Source: Arthrobacter sp. TMP15
GTDB lineage: Bacteria > Actinomycetota > Actinomycetes > Actinomycetales > Micrococcaceae
Assembly (NCBI RefSeq): GCF_039529835.1
Contig: NZ_CP154263.1
Location: 1 to 64,000 of the forward strand
Direction: 5' to 3'
DNA: 64,000 nucleotides
This document shows positions 1 through 8,276 of the stretch, piece after piece; position 1 is the stretch's first letter, and every line of letters begins with the position of its first letter. Both the position numbers and the translations under genes were made by a program. The notes below the pieces were generated by a model. It did not search any database. It had not been told where the DNA came from and saw nothing but the letters and a program-made list of their open reading frames with translations.

Positions 1-430
1 AAATCGCGCTATCGTCGGATATTTCACTTTTTCACAAGCCACCCCGTAAAAGACTTTTGAGAGACGTATTCCTCTTGTGTTCTCGGTAATCGTTCTCGTG
101 TATCTCGTCGTTTTGGGCATCCAAATCGAACTGGATCGCCCACGTATGGAAGAGGCAGTACCGGTTGAACTTCCATGGCCTTTGCCCTAGCTGAGATACA
201 AGGGGCCCGGCTATCGGTCAGATCCCACGCACATAGGCCCCAGAGCCTAGTCTCACGTGCACCGCAACACGAGTGAAGCCAAGTGTTGCCACAATAAATA
301 ATTATGTCATGACGTAATGAAAGATAGCCAGAATTATTTAAACCCATGCTTCAATGAGATATTGAGGCAACTGAACCACCGCCTTGGGGACCGGTGAAAT
401 TCGATTCTAGTGAAGAAATAACGACGTTTA
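1..430. other. Non-coding region upstream of the partition genes
   Basis: No convincing gene. The reading frames here lack a ribosome-binding site and family features. The stretch contains the first of two near-identical palindromic sites (297-325). It may hold the promoter, and possibly a centromere-like site, for the partition genes downstream. The window begins inside it, so its left limit is unknown. Confidence 0.5.
297..325. promoter_or_regulatory. Operator-like palindrome, copy 1
   Basis: A 29-base site that recurs at 431-459 with 26 of 29 bases identical. Its core TTATGTCATGACGTAA is an almost perfect inverted repeat (TTAYGTC facing GACRTAA). A symmetric, AT-rich repeated site upstream of a parA-like operon is what a ribbon-helix-helix partner protein would bind for autoregulation or as a partition site. 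The sequence is directly seen; the role is inferred. Confidence 0.55.
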
Positions 431-459
431 AATAATTACGTCAAGACATAATGAAAGAT
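431..459. promoter_or_regulatory. Operator-like palindrome, copy 2
   Basis: Second copy of the site at 297-325, in direct orientation, with core ATTACGTCAAGACATAAT. It ends 56 bases before the parA start at 516, so it lies in the promoter region. A bound partner protein could repress transcription or load ParA. Confidence 0.55.
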
Positions 460-515
460 TGACGTATAGACATACATCTGTCATTCTTTATGTAAATATT
501 CGTCAAGGAGGGCTT

Positions 516-1292
516 ATGTCGACAGTGATAACAGCGGTGGGAAACCGTAAGGGTGGTGTTGGTAAGACATCAGTGACCCTCGGTCTCGCTATTGGGTTGA
601 GCCTGCTGGGGAAACGAGTTCTAGTCGTTGATCTTGATCCACAGGCCAACGCTACGACAGCACTAGAAGCCGAGGGTGAGTTTAATATCTTTGATGTCCT
701 TTATGGGGGAGAGGCGGGCACTCTTGGGCAGGCCATCGTCGCTACTTCTTGGTTGGGCATTGATGCAGTGCCTGGCTCCGAAAGCTTGTCACGCATCGAG
801 TCCGAAGTGCTCATGACACCTGAACTAAGGCTAAAAACGGCTGCATGGACCTCAGTAGAGCTCGAAAAGTACGACCACATTCTGATCGATCTCCCTCCAG
901 CCCTAGGCCGACTCACTCTTAACGGCCTGATTTGGGCAGATCAAGTCATTGCAGTCACTGAAGCCGCGGCGTTCTCCGTAAGGGGAGTGACTGAATTTCT
1001 GGAAACTGTAGCCAAAGTCCAGTCATTACCCCATCTGAACCCGGAGCTTAAATTCGCTGGCATCATCATCAACAAAACTAGTGCACCGTTGACGGGGGAG
1101 CATTCCTACCAAATAGGTGAACTCCAGGCCGAGTATGGGGACAGCGTGATGATGCCAGCCGTACCTCAACGGACAGCCATGCAGGACTCCGTTAGCTCAC
1201 GAACGCCACTAACAAAATTGTCCGGTCCAGGTGCCGCTGTTCTGACGGAGATTTTCGTCAAGCACGCACGACGATTAAATGGGGAGAAATAA
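516..1292 (+). CDS. parA: ParA-family partition ATPase
   Basis: Cytoplasmic P-loop ATPase of the ParA/MinD class that segregates plasmids (or a chromosome) by ATP-dependent dynamic binding to nucleoid DNA. The deviant Walker A box KGGVGKT lies near residues 12-18, with the signature lysine K12. VVDLDPQANAT (Walker A-prime) and ILIDLPPALG (Walker B) follow in the expected order. About 258 residues, typical of small plasmid ParA proteins without an N-terminal DNA-binding domain. The start at 516 is chosen over an upstream in-frame ATG at 459 because AAGGAGGG lies just before it. It overlaps the next gene by one base (TAATG), so translation is probably coupled. The paired palindromes upstream suggest autoregulation by the partner protein. 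Confidence 0.93.
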   Translation: MSTVITAVGNRKGGVGKTSVTLGLAIGLSLLGKRVLVVDLDPQANATTALEAEGEFNIFDVLYGGEAGTLGQAIVATSWLGIDAVPGSESLSRIESEVLMTPELRLKTAAWTSVELEKYDHILIDLPPALGRLTLNGLIWADQVIAVTEAAAFSVRGVTEFLETVAKVQSLPHLNPELKFAGIIINKTSAPLTGEHSYQIGELQAEYGDSVMMPAVPQRTAMQDSVSSRTPLTKLSGPGAAVLTEIFVKHARRLNGEK

Positions 1293-1600
1293 TGGCATCG
1301 ATTGAACGCAAATCATCAATTCGTAAAGCGCCGATTGCGGATGTTGTCGAGTCACTGACGAGGCCGTCAGAGACCATATCATCCGAGCAAGGTATGGATG
1401 GACGTACCAGGCTCGAAGAGCGTAGTGAGGTAATTCGCCCCGGCCCTGGCCGGCCCCGATCCAAGCGACGTATGGAGCCCTTCTCGTCCAAGATAGAAAT
1501 TAGCCTACGAGACGATCTGGACGACTATCTTGCACAGCATAGGATGACAGTTGTCGACTTTCTGGACGAAGCATTTAGGGACAGGTTACAAAAAAAATAA
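1292..1600 (+). CDS. Small partition partner, probable ribbon-helix-helix protein
   Basis: A 102-residue protein whose start overlaps the parA stop by one base. The first two thirds are polar and low in order, with many Arg and Ser. The last 35 or so residues (KIEISLRDDLDDYLAQH, then a helix ending DEAFRDRLQKK) match a ribbon-helix-helix fold: one strand followed by two helices. Short RHH proteins encoded after ParA are centromere-binding factors (ParG/ParR-like) that also repress their own promoter. The flexible N-terminus would be the part that stimulates the ATPase, as in ParG. No classical ParB domain is visible. The role rests on position and the C-terminal pattern, not on a recognised family. 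Confidence 0.65.
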   Translation: MASIERKSSIRKAPIADVVESLTRPSETISSEQGMDGRTRLEERSEVIRPGPGRPRSKRRMEPFSSKIEISLRDDLDDYLAQHRMTVVDFLDEAFRDRLQKK

Positions 1601-1621
1601 TTATATCTTTACATAATTATT
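1596..1621 (+). terminator. AT-rich inverted repeat after the partition operon
   Basis: AATAATTAT (1596-1604) and ATAATTATT (1613-1621) form a 9-bp stem with an 8-base loop, followed by a T-rich run. It overlaps the stop codon of the partner gene. It could act as a weak terminator. Its arms also resemble the outer flanks of the two upstream operator sites, so a third binding site is an alternative. Confidence 0.4.
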
Positions 1622-1986
1622 TATTTTTATATTCGCTACTTTGCCCAGACTCTCCGGGAGGTGAATCTCTGTCAGTAGTGAATGGTCGCAATGAGGATTC
1701 TTATCAGTTCGGGTTTTTTCAATTAGTCATTGGGGTTATCGGAGCTGTGGCTGGCGCGAGGCGCTTGGTAGTGTCGCGCAACAGTGGGTGCCTACCGCGA
1801 CTCCATTTTTTTGTTTATGGGACATGATTGCAAGACAGTGACGCACGTGAATTATATGGAATCGTAAAGTGTCTCGATCAGTTGTCACGCAACCCTAGGG
1901 TTATGAGACTCTATCCATGAACAGTCCTCACATCGGCTACATTCATTCAAGAGGCGCTAATTGGCGCATCCTGACAAGGAGGTCGT
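1622..1986. promoter_or_regulatory. Intergenic region before the ATPase operon, with palindrome
   Basis: No gene is seen. AACCCTAGGGTT at 1891-1902 is a perfect 12-bp palindrome. It follows a TTGTCA (1882-1887) and precedes TATGAG (1903-1908), a plausible but short-spaced -35/-10 pair, which would place the palindrome inside a repressible promoter. The strong ribosome-binding site AAGGAGGT lies just before the next gene. Confidence 0.3.
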
Positions 1987-2202
1987 GTGGTGGAGTCACT
2001 ATTTCAGGGCGAGGATCTAGAGTCGGATATGGAATCTTTCTTCGGAGCCTTGGATAAGATCGACCATTCTCTGAGCAAGATCCTGAAGGACCACTTGGGG
2101 ATCGTGTCTTCTGCCCCGGACGATAAAACATCTCGCTCCGCGTTTAACGCCGCCGTTTCGGCCGCGATTCTGACTCCAATTGGTGAGGAAAAATCTGAGT
2201 GA
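1987..2202 (+). CDS. 71-residue acidic protein, partner of the downstream ATPase
   Basis: Small acidic, mostly helical protein of no recognised family. It starts with GTG preceded by a near-ideal AAGGAGGT, so strong translation is expected. The middle (ALDKIDHSLSKILKDHLG) looks like an amphipathic helix. Its 3' end and the next gene's start share a perfect 16-bp tandem duplication. Removing one copy would leave a 4-base GTGA overlap, so the two genes were probably translationally coupled. The tight pairing with a RecF/SMC-like ATPase suggests a subunit or regulator of that enzyme. Function otherwise unknown. Confidence 0.75.
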   Translation: MVESLFQGEDLESDMESFFGALDKIDHSLSKILKDHLGIVSSAPDDKTSRSAFNAAVSAAILTPIGEEKSE

Positions 2203-2214
2203 GGAAAAATCTGA
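2183..2214. repeat. Perfect 16-bp tandem duplication at a gene junction
   Basis: GTGAGGAAAAATCTGA occurs twice without a break (2183-2198 and 2199-2214), followed directly by the GTG start of the ATPase gene. With one copy, stop and start would overlap as GTGA. The duplication separates the genes by 12 bases and leaves GAGGA at good spacing before the new start. It looks recent because the copies are identical. Confidence 0.9.
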
Positions 2215-4698
2215 GTGAGTCGCTACTTCCTTTCAAGGATTTCCGTCGAAGGCTTCCGCGGGATCAATAATGAGGGCGATCCACTGGTTCTCAAATTCCG
2301 CCCGAACGCGGTCAATTCGGTATTTGCGCAAAACGGCACTGGGAAAAGCTCCGTTTTCGAAGCACTTCACTACGCCATCAAGGGGACAGTTCCGCGTCTG
2401 GCTGACATGCAGGCGGCGGAAAAGCCGGACTCATATCTTTCCAACCTGTTCCACACTCGAGGCGTTGCCACCATCGAGCTCACGCTCAGTCCCGATGACG
2501 GCGGACGTGATGTTGGTATCGAAGTTCAGCTACGACGTGACGGCGTACGGACTGTATCCAGTTCAACAGGATTTGTTGAACCCGAGAGACTTCTTTCCTC
2601 TCTGGACGAGGATTTCGCTCTGATGGACTATGCGACTTTTAGGAAGTTCATCGATGACACGGCTCTTGAGCGGGGGAGGTCGTTCTCCGGGCTGCTTGGG
2701 CTCTCATCGTACGCGAATGTTCGAAGCGCGCTACGGATCATAGAGAACACACAAGCCTTCAAAGCCGACTTTAAGATTGCCGAATTAGAAGTAAATCTTG
2801 TGGCTCTTGAGCGGGAAGACGGTAAATATCTTGGTCAGTTCAAAGCCCAGTATGAACTGGCAACTGGATTGAATCCAAGCTCGGATGAGTCAAAATGGAA
2901 CGATGAGCTGCTTGATCACCTTAAATCGATTCCACTCACGACCGATCTTCCTGAGACCATAGGCGAAGTGGATTTCGATGATCTCCGCAGTGTCCTTCTT
3001 AAAGCCGAAGGCGGAGAAGTCCGCCAGCAGCTTCTCGCTCTCACAGATGAGCAGACAGCACTCGCAAACGTTCCCGAAGAGAGCCTACCTGCCGCGCGAA
3101 ACGCTACAGTTCTTTCCGCCCTCATCACTGAAATTGCAGGTCTTCACGAGTCAACTGCGGGCGCTCATTTTCATCGTCTGCAAGTCGCTGCCGATGCATT
3201 CCTGAAGTCCACGGATCATTGGGACCTTCATGTGTGTCCTCTTTGCGGAGGTGATTTGGATTCACCGATTGATGCAACAATTTCGGGCCATTTAGACACT
3301 TACAACACACTCGAAGGCCAGCTCGCGGCTCTTGAAACGGCATTCTTGCAAGGCGATCTCATTGATCGACTTGTCGCTCTTGAGGATGTCAAGAACCTTG
3401 AGGCCGGGCATGCCGCGCGTCTCAGCCGGGCATTAAGAAGCACCGTCGAAGTTGGGATAACCAAGGATGACGTGACTAAAGCAACTGAGCGTGTGGCTCA
3501 CCTCGAAGGACTATTGGTGGCGCGGAAGTGGAGTGTTGCGGCCGCGATTTCTGAGCTTGAAAAGACGGTGCCACCCTCGCTCGTCCATATTGCTTCGCAA
3601 GTCACCGCAGTGGAGGCTGCTCGATACGCGCTCGTTGAACGTGCACGAGCTCAACGGGACCTGACGGAATTGCGGACTCGACATGCGGTCTTTCTGCGCT
3701 GGAAAGACTTCATTGGGCGCGCCCTAGCCATATTTTCAACTGCGGAAACCGATCTGGCCAATCGGACTCTCGAAGATCTGCGCCACGAATATCAGGAGAC
3801 ATTTAGCGATATCATGATCACCCCGGACATCGTTCCCGCGCTAAGTCGGGCCGGGAGCCAGGAGAAACTCGCCGTCGAATTGTCGTCTTTCCATGGCCGT
3901 CGCGGCGTATCCGCACGAGCACTGCTTTCAGAGAGCTACCGCAATGCTTTAGCAATCTCCGTTTACCTGTCTGCGGCAGTGAAGCACAACAAGGCTCCCC
4001 GGTTCGTAGTGCTAGACGACGCTACTTCTAGCTTCGACTCAGGGCATCAGTTCCACCTGATGGAAGCTATCCGAACTCGATTCCAACAACCACAAAGACC
4101 GGACGGACTGCAATTCATCATCTTTAGCCACGACGTGACTCTCGAGAAGTACTTCGATCGTTTGAACGGCGAGACTGACTGGCACCACCAGAAGCTTCAG
4201 GGATGGGCCCCTTACTCGCCAATATCCAGCCACGGCCAGCAACCCGACCGCCTGCGTATTGATGCAGAGAGCCACCTTCGCTCCGGACGAACAACGGAAG
4301 GCGCCGGCCTGATTAGGCAGTATCTCGAATTCGTCCTGCAGAAAATAATTCGCCAGGTCCGTATCCCCGTCCCCCTCGATCTGTCGATAAATGACCATTC
4401 CAGAATGGTTCAGGGATGTTTGGACGCGATTACCTACGCTGTCGACATACACGCGGCCGCTAATCAGATCATTCTCACGCCCCAGCAGGTCGCTGACCTG
4501 AAGAGCCGTCATGCACAGGCAATCGCGGCGAACTGGGTGAGCCACTATGGGACTGCCGGGGCGTCAGCCTTCACTCCTGCGTCTTTGCTAGGCATTTTGG
4601 CTTCCATAGACGCTCTACAACGATGTTTCCAATATGACGAAAGCGGGACGGGCGCAGGCCCGTGGAAATTTTACAAATCCCTGAAGGCAAGGACATGA
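2215..4698 (+). CDS. RecF/SMC-like AAA ATPase with zinc-hook-like motif, probable defence protein
   Basis: An 827-residue ABC/SMC-type ATPase. Walker A is AQNGTGKSS (about 38-46). A CPLCGG motif (about 341-346) sits mid-protein between helical stretches, like a Rad50 zinc hook. An ABC signature region (LSESYRNALAISVYL, from about 571), Walker B FVVLDDATSSFD (about 597-608) and an H-loop FSHD (about 637-640) follow. About 190 further residues have no assigned fold. Such proteins act on DNA ends or sense invasion in phage-defence systems. It follows a 71-residue gene and lies beside a nuclease-fold gene, an Abi remnant and a type I RM operon, which supports a defence role. No nuclease or TOPRIM motif was recognised in it, so an effector may be encoded elsewhere. 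Starts with GTG. Confidence 0.8.
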   Translation: MSRYFLSRISVEGFRGINNEGDPLVLKFRPNAVNSVFAQNGTGKSSVFEALHYAIKGTVPRLADMQAAEKPDSYLSNLFHTRGVATIELTLSPDDGGRDVGIEVQLRRDGVRTVSSSTGFVEPERLLSSLDEDFALMDYATFRKFIDDTALERGRSFSGLLGLSSYANVRSALRIIENTQAFKADFKIAELEVNLVALEREDGKYLGQFKAQYELATGLNPSSDESKWNDELLDHLKSIPLTTDLPETIGEVDFDDLRSVLLKAEGGEVRQQLLALTDEQTALANVPEESLPAARNATVLSALITEIAGLHESTAGAHFHRLQVAADAFLKSTDHWDLHVCPLCGGDLDSPIDATISGHLDTYNTLEGQLAALETAFLQGDLIDRLVALEDVKNLEAGHAARLSRALRSTVEVGITKDDVTKATERVAHLEGLLVARKWSVAAAISELEKTVPPSLVHIASQVTAVEAARYALVERARAQRDLTELRTRHAVFLRWKDFIGRALAIFSTAETDLANRTLEDLRHEYQETFSDIMITPDIVPALSRAGSQEKLAVELSSFHGRRGVSARALLSESYRNALAISVYLSAAVKHNKAPRFVVLDDATSSFDSGHQFHLMEAIRTRFQQPQRPDGLQFIIFSHDVTLEKYFDRLNGETDWHHQKLQGWAPYSPISSHGQQPDRLRIDAESHLRSGRTTEGAGLIRQYLEFVLQKIIRQVRIPVPLDLSINDHSRMVQGCLDAITYAVDIHAAANQIILTPQQVADLKSRHAQAIAANWVSHYGTAGASAFTPASLLGILASIDALQRCFQYDESGTGAGPWKFYKSLKART

Positions 4699-4721
4699 CA
4701 AACCCTGATGATTCTGAGTAA
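4695..4721 (+). pseudogene. Possible start of a lost third gene of the operon
   Basis: An ATG overlaps the ATPase stop (ATGA), the usual geometry of a coupled downstream gene. The frame encodes only eight residues (MTNPDDSE) before TAA. No continuation was found in the roughly 200 bases before the convergent gene. Either chance or the stub of a third gene removed by rearrangement. Confidence 0.25.
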
Positions 4722-4897
4722 GTGTCTTTTAACCTGTCCGGCTCATGAGTTAAGTGACACTTAGATTAGGGCTAAATCAGGGCCATTCGAGCTCCGTTAG
4801 AGAGACAATTGTCCACGGGAAGATCTGCCTCAGGTTTACTTGATTGCGAGTTTTTAGGTGTTTTTCGAGAAGTTTGGTCAGATTCATCAAATACCGC

Positions 4898-6787
4898 CTA
4901 TAATGCTTTAGCGTGTCCTGTAGTTAGAGATGCTGCTTCATTATCAGGCCTTGAGGCATCTGTAGGAGTATCTTGGTGTTGACTTCTTTGGTGGATACTT
5001 GTGCTGGCTTCTGAGAGGCGCCAAATGGGCCAGGTTCGGAACAGTGTGGCCGAAGGAGCGTCGAGAAGACTAAGGCAGTAGTCTCTTTCTCCACTGTCTT
5101 GAAGCAGGATGGCACAGGCAACTTGAATTACTGTGCTGCGTTCGCTTTCGTCTCGCGCGGCTTGGTGTTTGAGTTTCCGAATGGAATCTTCGTCGAGTTT
5201 GGATAGGTTCCCGGTTCGGGCCGTTATTTGCCAGCCGTTGATCAGGCAGGTGGGCTGCTGTCCGTACTTTGATATGAGCCAGGTGTTGAGTTCCGATGCG
5301 GCGGTGAGGAACTCCTCCCGTCTAAGGGGGACGTCATCAGCAGCACGAATGAGATTCAGAACCGTATCAGTGGCTCGATCATCAGTTCCTTCGTGGCTTG
5401 AGACCTTTTGATATGCAGCGACCAGATTCTCTAGGCGCAGGTTCAGTGTGAATGGTAAGTACTTGTATTCCAAGACGTCGTATGCGGTGACTACGACGGC
5501 AACACCGTTGGGCTCAGTAGATCGAGAGACGAGGTGACCGGGCCTGTCTGGATCGAAGACCCCGTGCAAGCGCCATTTATTCGAGCTCTGATCCTCGAGC
5601 GCCATGAGTTGAATACTCCACTCTCCAATTGGTTGGGCGATTCTTCCAATGCGTTGGTGTTCCATGGAAATCTCGTCGTTGTGGAGCATCACTCCTTCAA
5701 GAGCAAGTAGCTGATCACCCCTGCGGCTTTCAAGAGATTTGAGGTCCACTAGGCCCGTGTCTACACCCAAGTGTTCGCACAGTGTGGCGATGGTTTCTAG
5801 GAAGTGGAGGTGTTTGCGAAGATCTCCGGTGTCTTCATTGGCGGTCAGATGCATCTTGTGAAGGGTGCCGTTGATTCTGAGGGACTGATCGTCAAGGCAT
5901 GTGAAGAAGAAACTGAGATCATGGAGGCGTTCCTTGAGGGTAGGGCGCATGGACACATTAATGCTGCCAGGGGATTTCAGTCCTGAGTCATCCGTCGACA
6001 GGGTCATCGTGACTCCTTTGGAAAGGGTGACCTCAACGGTCATAGTGTCCGTCTTCTTCAGGCTTGGATTCGTGTATTCAAAGGCGCCGGCTTCAACGTG
6101 GATATCGCTGGGGATCGCTTGGTATTCCCCTGGAATGATCCTCAGTTCGTGATCGACGAATATTCTGGAGCCATCGTCGAATTCGTAGGAGACAGAATAG
6201 TTGGTCGTGTCTCGCGTTAGAGTCAGGGGAGACGAAAGGTCAAGGTCCTTGTCAGAATGCAGAGTGATACTTACAGGATCCTTGAGTAAGCTGATATCAA
6301 TTTGTGCCTGAGGGTCCTCCGACTGTGCCTTCGCCGCAAACCGAACGACCTTCTCAATTCCGGCGGGCTCTTGAGGAAAAGGTTCGAGTCGGATGCTGAC
6401 ATTGCCGCTAGCTGGAACGTTCTTCAGTAGGCTCTGGATCTTGAACGGTGTGAGTTGTGCATACATCACACTGGCATTGAGAGATTTCTTATTGATGGAA
6501 ACAACGAAATAGAGAACACCACGGAGTTCTAAGAGGCCTCGAAGGTCCGCTGCCTCTACGGAGAATGACTTCGGCGGGTTCTTACCAGCCTTGATTCCTC
6601 GGCCCTTGACTTGGACATTAACGCGATGCTGGAAGTTCGTGTTCTTGGCATTTGTATTGTCTGAGTAGACGTCAATATGTCCGTCGGTCAGGGGAGTGCG
6701 GTCATGAGCCAAAACGTAGGCTCTGAGGCGATGGCACCTTAGTATCCTGTCATTGACTGCGTGTACGCCGTGTAGTTCCATATCCAT
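4898..6787 (-). CDS. DUF4365-like nuclease-fold protein, 629 residues
   Basis: The N-terminal 130 residues resemble DUF4365, a PD-(D/E)XK nuclease-fold family found in defence loci. The pattern is DGHIDVYSD (about 35-43), then VNVQVKGRG (about 56-64), then a strand LYFVVSI. The D and QxK residues are candidate catalytic positions. The remaining 500 residues are rich in predicted beta strands and were not recognised. They may sense the target or bind a partner. It is transcribed towards the ATPase gene. No good ribosome-binding site precedes the ATG, so the start is uncertain. Six bases after an in-frame stop at 6808-6810 on the opposite strand, the Abi remnant begins divergently. It probably cuts or senses nucleic acid in a stand-alone or two-part defence system. 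Confidence 0.65.
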   Translation of the reverse strand: MDMELHGVHAVNDRILRCHRLRAYVLAHDRTPLTDGHIDVYSDNTNAKNTNFQHRVNVQVKGRGIKAGKNPPKSFSVEAADLRGLLELRGVLYFVVSINKKSLNASVMYAQLTPFKIQSLLKNVPASGNVSIRLEPFPQEPAGIEKVVRFAAKAQSEDPQAQIDISLLKDPVSITLHSDKDLDLSSPLTLTRDTTNYSVSYEFDDGSRIFVDHELRIIPGEYQAIPSDIHVEAGAFEYTNPSLKKTDTMTVEVTLSKGVTMTLSTDDSGLKSPGSINVSMRPTLKERLHDLSFFFTCLDDQSLRINGTLHKMHLTANEDTGDLRKHLHFLETIATLCEHLGVDTGLVDLKSLESRRGDQLLALEGVMLHNDEISMEHQRIGRIAQPIGEWSIQLMALEDQSSNKWRLHGVFDPDRPGHLVSRSTEPNGVAVVVTAYDVLEYKYLPFTLNLRLENLVAAYQKVSSHEGTDDRATDTVLNLIRAADDVPLRREEFLTAASELNTWLISKYGQQPTCLINGWQITARTGNLSKLDEDSIRKLKHQAARDESERSTVIQVACAILLQDSGERDYCLSLLDAPSATLFRTWPIWRLSEASTSIHQRSQHQDTPTDASRPDNEAASLTTGHAKAL

Positions 6788-6810
6788 ACCGTCAATTGTG
6801 GCCTATGTGA

Positions 6811-7267
6811 GGTGACGCAACGTGGCCAGACCCTCTTCTGCGATATCATTGGTGTCAGCGCAGTCTAAGAACGCTAATAGACGCACAGACAAGCAGGGAC
6901 AAGCGTCGTCCGAATCGTCCACGGAATCATGCTCCCATTTCGCACGGCGACCTGTTGGCCCAGCTGAACTATGGTACGTGGCCGAGTATCCTTCCCAATC
7001 CGAACCGGCCTCGGGTAAGCGCCCCAAAGATCCTCGTCTGGGAGGAATCCATTGCCCATGCGTTCCCTAAAGCCGATTCTGGAGACGCCGGTATACGGGC
7101 AAGTCTGTGAACCCCTGAAAAGACTACACAGCCTCCGAGACCGGGTGGCTCATGGAGAGCAACTACTGGAATCCAATGTACAAGCGCGATTCAGTGACCT
7201 ACTCCGCATTCTTGCGTACATGGACCAGGAGTTGGCCGACTGGTACGTCGGCGTCAGACGAGTCTGA
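6811..7267 (+). pseudogene. Abi-family (HEPN) protein, frameshifted and N-terminally truncated
   Basis: Two adjacent frames together give the C-terminal two thirds of an Abi-like protein. The first frame (6811 to about 7090) contains HGDLLAQLNYGTW and LVWEESIAHAFPKA, hallmark strings of this family. The second (about 7080-7267) contains VYGQV, then LHSLRDRVAHGEQLL and a final helix ending ADWYVGVRRV. RDRVAH is the HEPN R-x4-H ribonuclease motif. One frameshift near 7075-7095 joins them. The first frame opens right after a stop and lacks a start, so the 5' end is gone. Abi-type HEPN proteins abort phage infection by RNA cleavage. This copy is probably dead. Confidence 0.75.
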
Positions 7268-7678
7268 ACAGTTCAAAAATAGCGTCCCAAAACCACTAAA
7301 CCCATCACACAAGAGCTGTCCCACAACGAGATCGCCATACGAGGGCCGGAGAGCATTATAGCTATGTTGTTCCTTTCTAGGTTTCGCTTGCGGGCACCTA
7401 GCGTCGCTGAATCAATCTACTGAGAGCCTTTCCTGCGGATTTGAACAGCAAACTCTCATCCCTTAGCCTGTTACCGCTCGGATGGAGCAAAAATGGCCTT
7501 GGACTGTCTCATAACCAAAGCGTCTCGAATCCCATGCGTTACAACACCCCTCAAGATGGTCTGTGTTGCCTTTTCGTCATGACAGGGTGGTACTTCTGTG
7601 CTTGATAATCCGGCTTTGCCGGAGTTTTTGAAAGCGGATGGCTAGCCTGTCTTTCGAAGGAAAAGAATGCCTCCGCGG
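7268..7678. other. Non-coding gap after the Abi remnant
   Basis: No supported gene. Bases about 7505-7550 are roughly 75% identical to about 8277-8322, on the far side of the doxX-like gene. The two stretches may be decayed ends of an insertion element that flanked it. Confidence 0.4.
7505..7550. repeat. Diverged direct repeat, left of the doxX-like gene
   Basis: Begins TGTCTCATAACCAAAGCGTC. Pairs with the copy at about 8277-8322, which begins TGTCCCATAACCTAAGTGCC. Identity by eye is about 34 of 45 bases, same orientation. The GTCYCATAACC string resembles some IS termini, but no transposase lies between the copies. Confidence 0.4.
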
Positions 7679-8170
7679 CTACTTTCGGTCGTCCTGAGGG
7701 GTGACGGAGTGCGTTGAGGAAACCCGGGGCCGGTCTTTCCAAGCGCCGGTGGACCATAAGGTCACCGCGATGAGCACTGGCTGGAAGAAGAGTCGCACCA
7801 GACGCTTGGAGTCGGTGTCGAGCCCAAAGCCGTCGCGCGCATGCAGCCACTGGGCTATGTTCCCGGGGAAGACGGCGATAAAGAACAGTGCCACCACCCA
7901 ACCCACAGGGACGCGCCGCCGCGCGAGCAACATCAGCGCCGCACCAAGGGTGATCTCGACAATGCCGGAAGCTACGACGACCAGGTCGGCATCAAGGGGC
8001 ACGAACTTCGGGACCTGCGCCTGGAATTCCTCGCGGGCGACTGTCAGATGGCTGACGCCGGCGAACGCAAGCATTGCCCCCAGTACTAGACGAACGATCG
8101 TGCGTCCCGCGGATGTGCGTCCCGACGGCGCGACGAGTCGTGCCAGGAATGACTTGCCGTGATCAGTCAT
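7679..8170 (-). CDS. DoxX-family membrane protein
   Basis: About 163 residues with four hydrophobic segments: LVLGAMLAFAGVSHL, LVVVASGIVEITLGAALML, VGWVVALFFIAVFPGNIAQW and a last one near LFFQPVLIAVTLW. This is the layout of DoxX proteins, small membrane proteins of poorly defined role linked to quinone/redox functions and oxidative stress. The FAGVSHL and GxxEI patterns are typical. ATG at 8170 is preferred over an upstream TTG at 8185 because GGGAAGG lies just upstream. It stands alone between two diverged repeats, suggesting arrival as a small cassette. Confidence 0.8.
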   Translation of the reverse strand: MTDHGKSFLARLVAPSGRTSAGRTIVRLVLGAMLAFAGVSHLTVAREEFQAQVPKFVPLDADLVVVASGIVEITLGAALMLLARRRVPVGWVVALFFIAVFPGNIAQWLHARDGFGLDTDSKRLVRLFFQPVLIAVTLWSTGAWKDRPRVSSTHSVTPQDDRK

Positions 8171-8276
8171 TGTGAACCTTCCCAAGAATCATGCCGTCGT
8201 TTTGTGGTGCGCGTCGTAGGATAACGAGCTGATTTCATGAGCATAGTAGCTTTGCTCATACTCTTCAGGGGCGTGG

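Noticed and set aside
24-347. Minus-strand open frame of 107 codons at the window start
   Set aside because: No ribosome-binding site, odd composition, and it overlaps the operator-like palindrome at 297-325.
1-515. Chromosomal parS site (TGTTTCACGTGAAACA type) near parA
   Set aside because: Not found. The palindromes present are of a different, TTAYGTC-based type.
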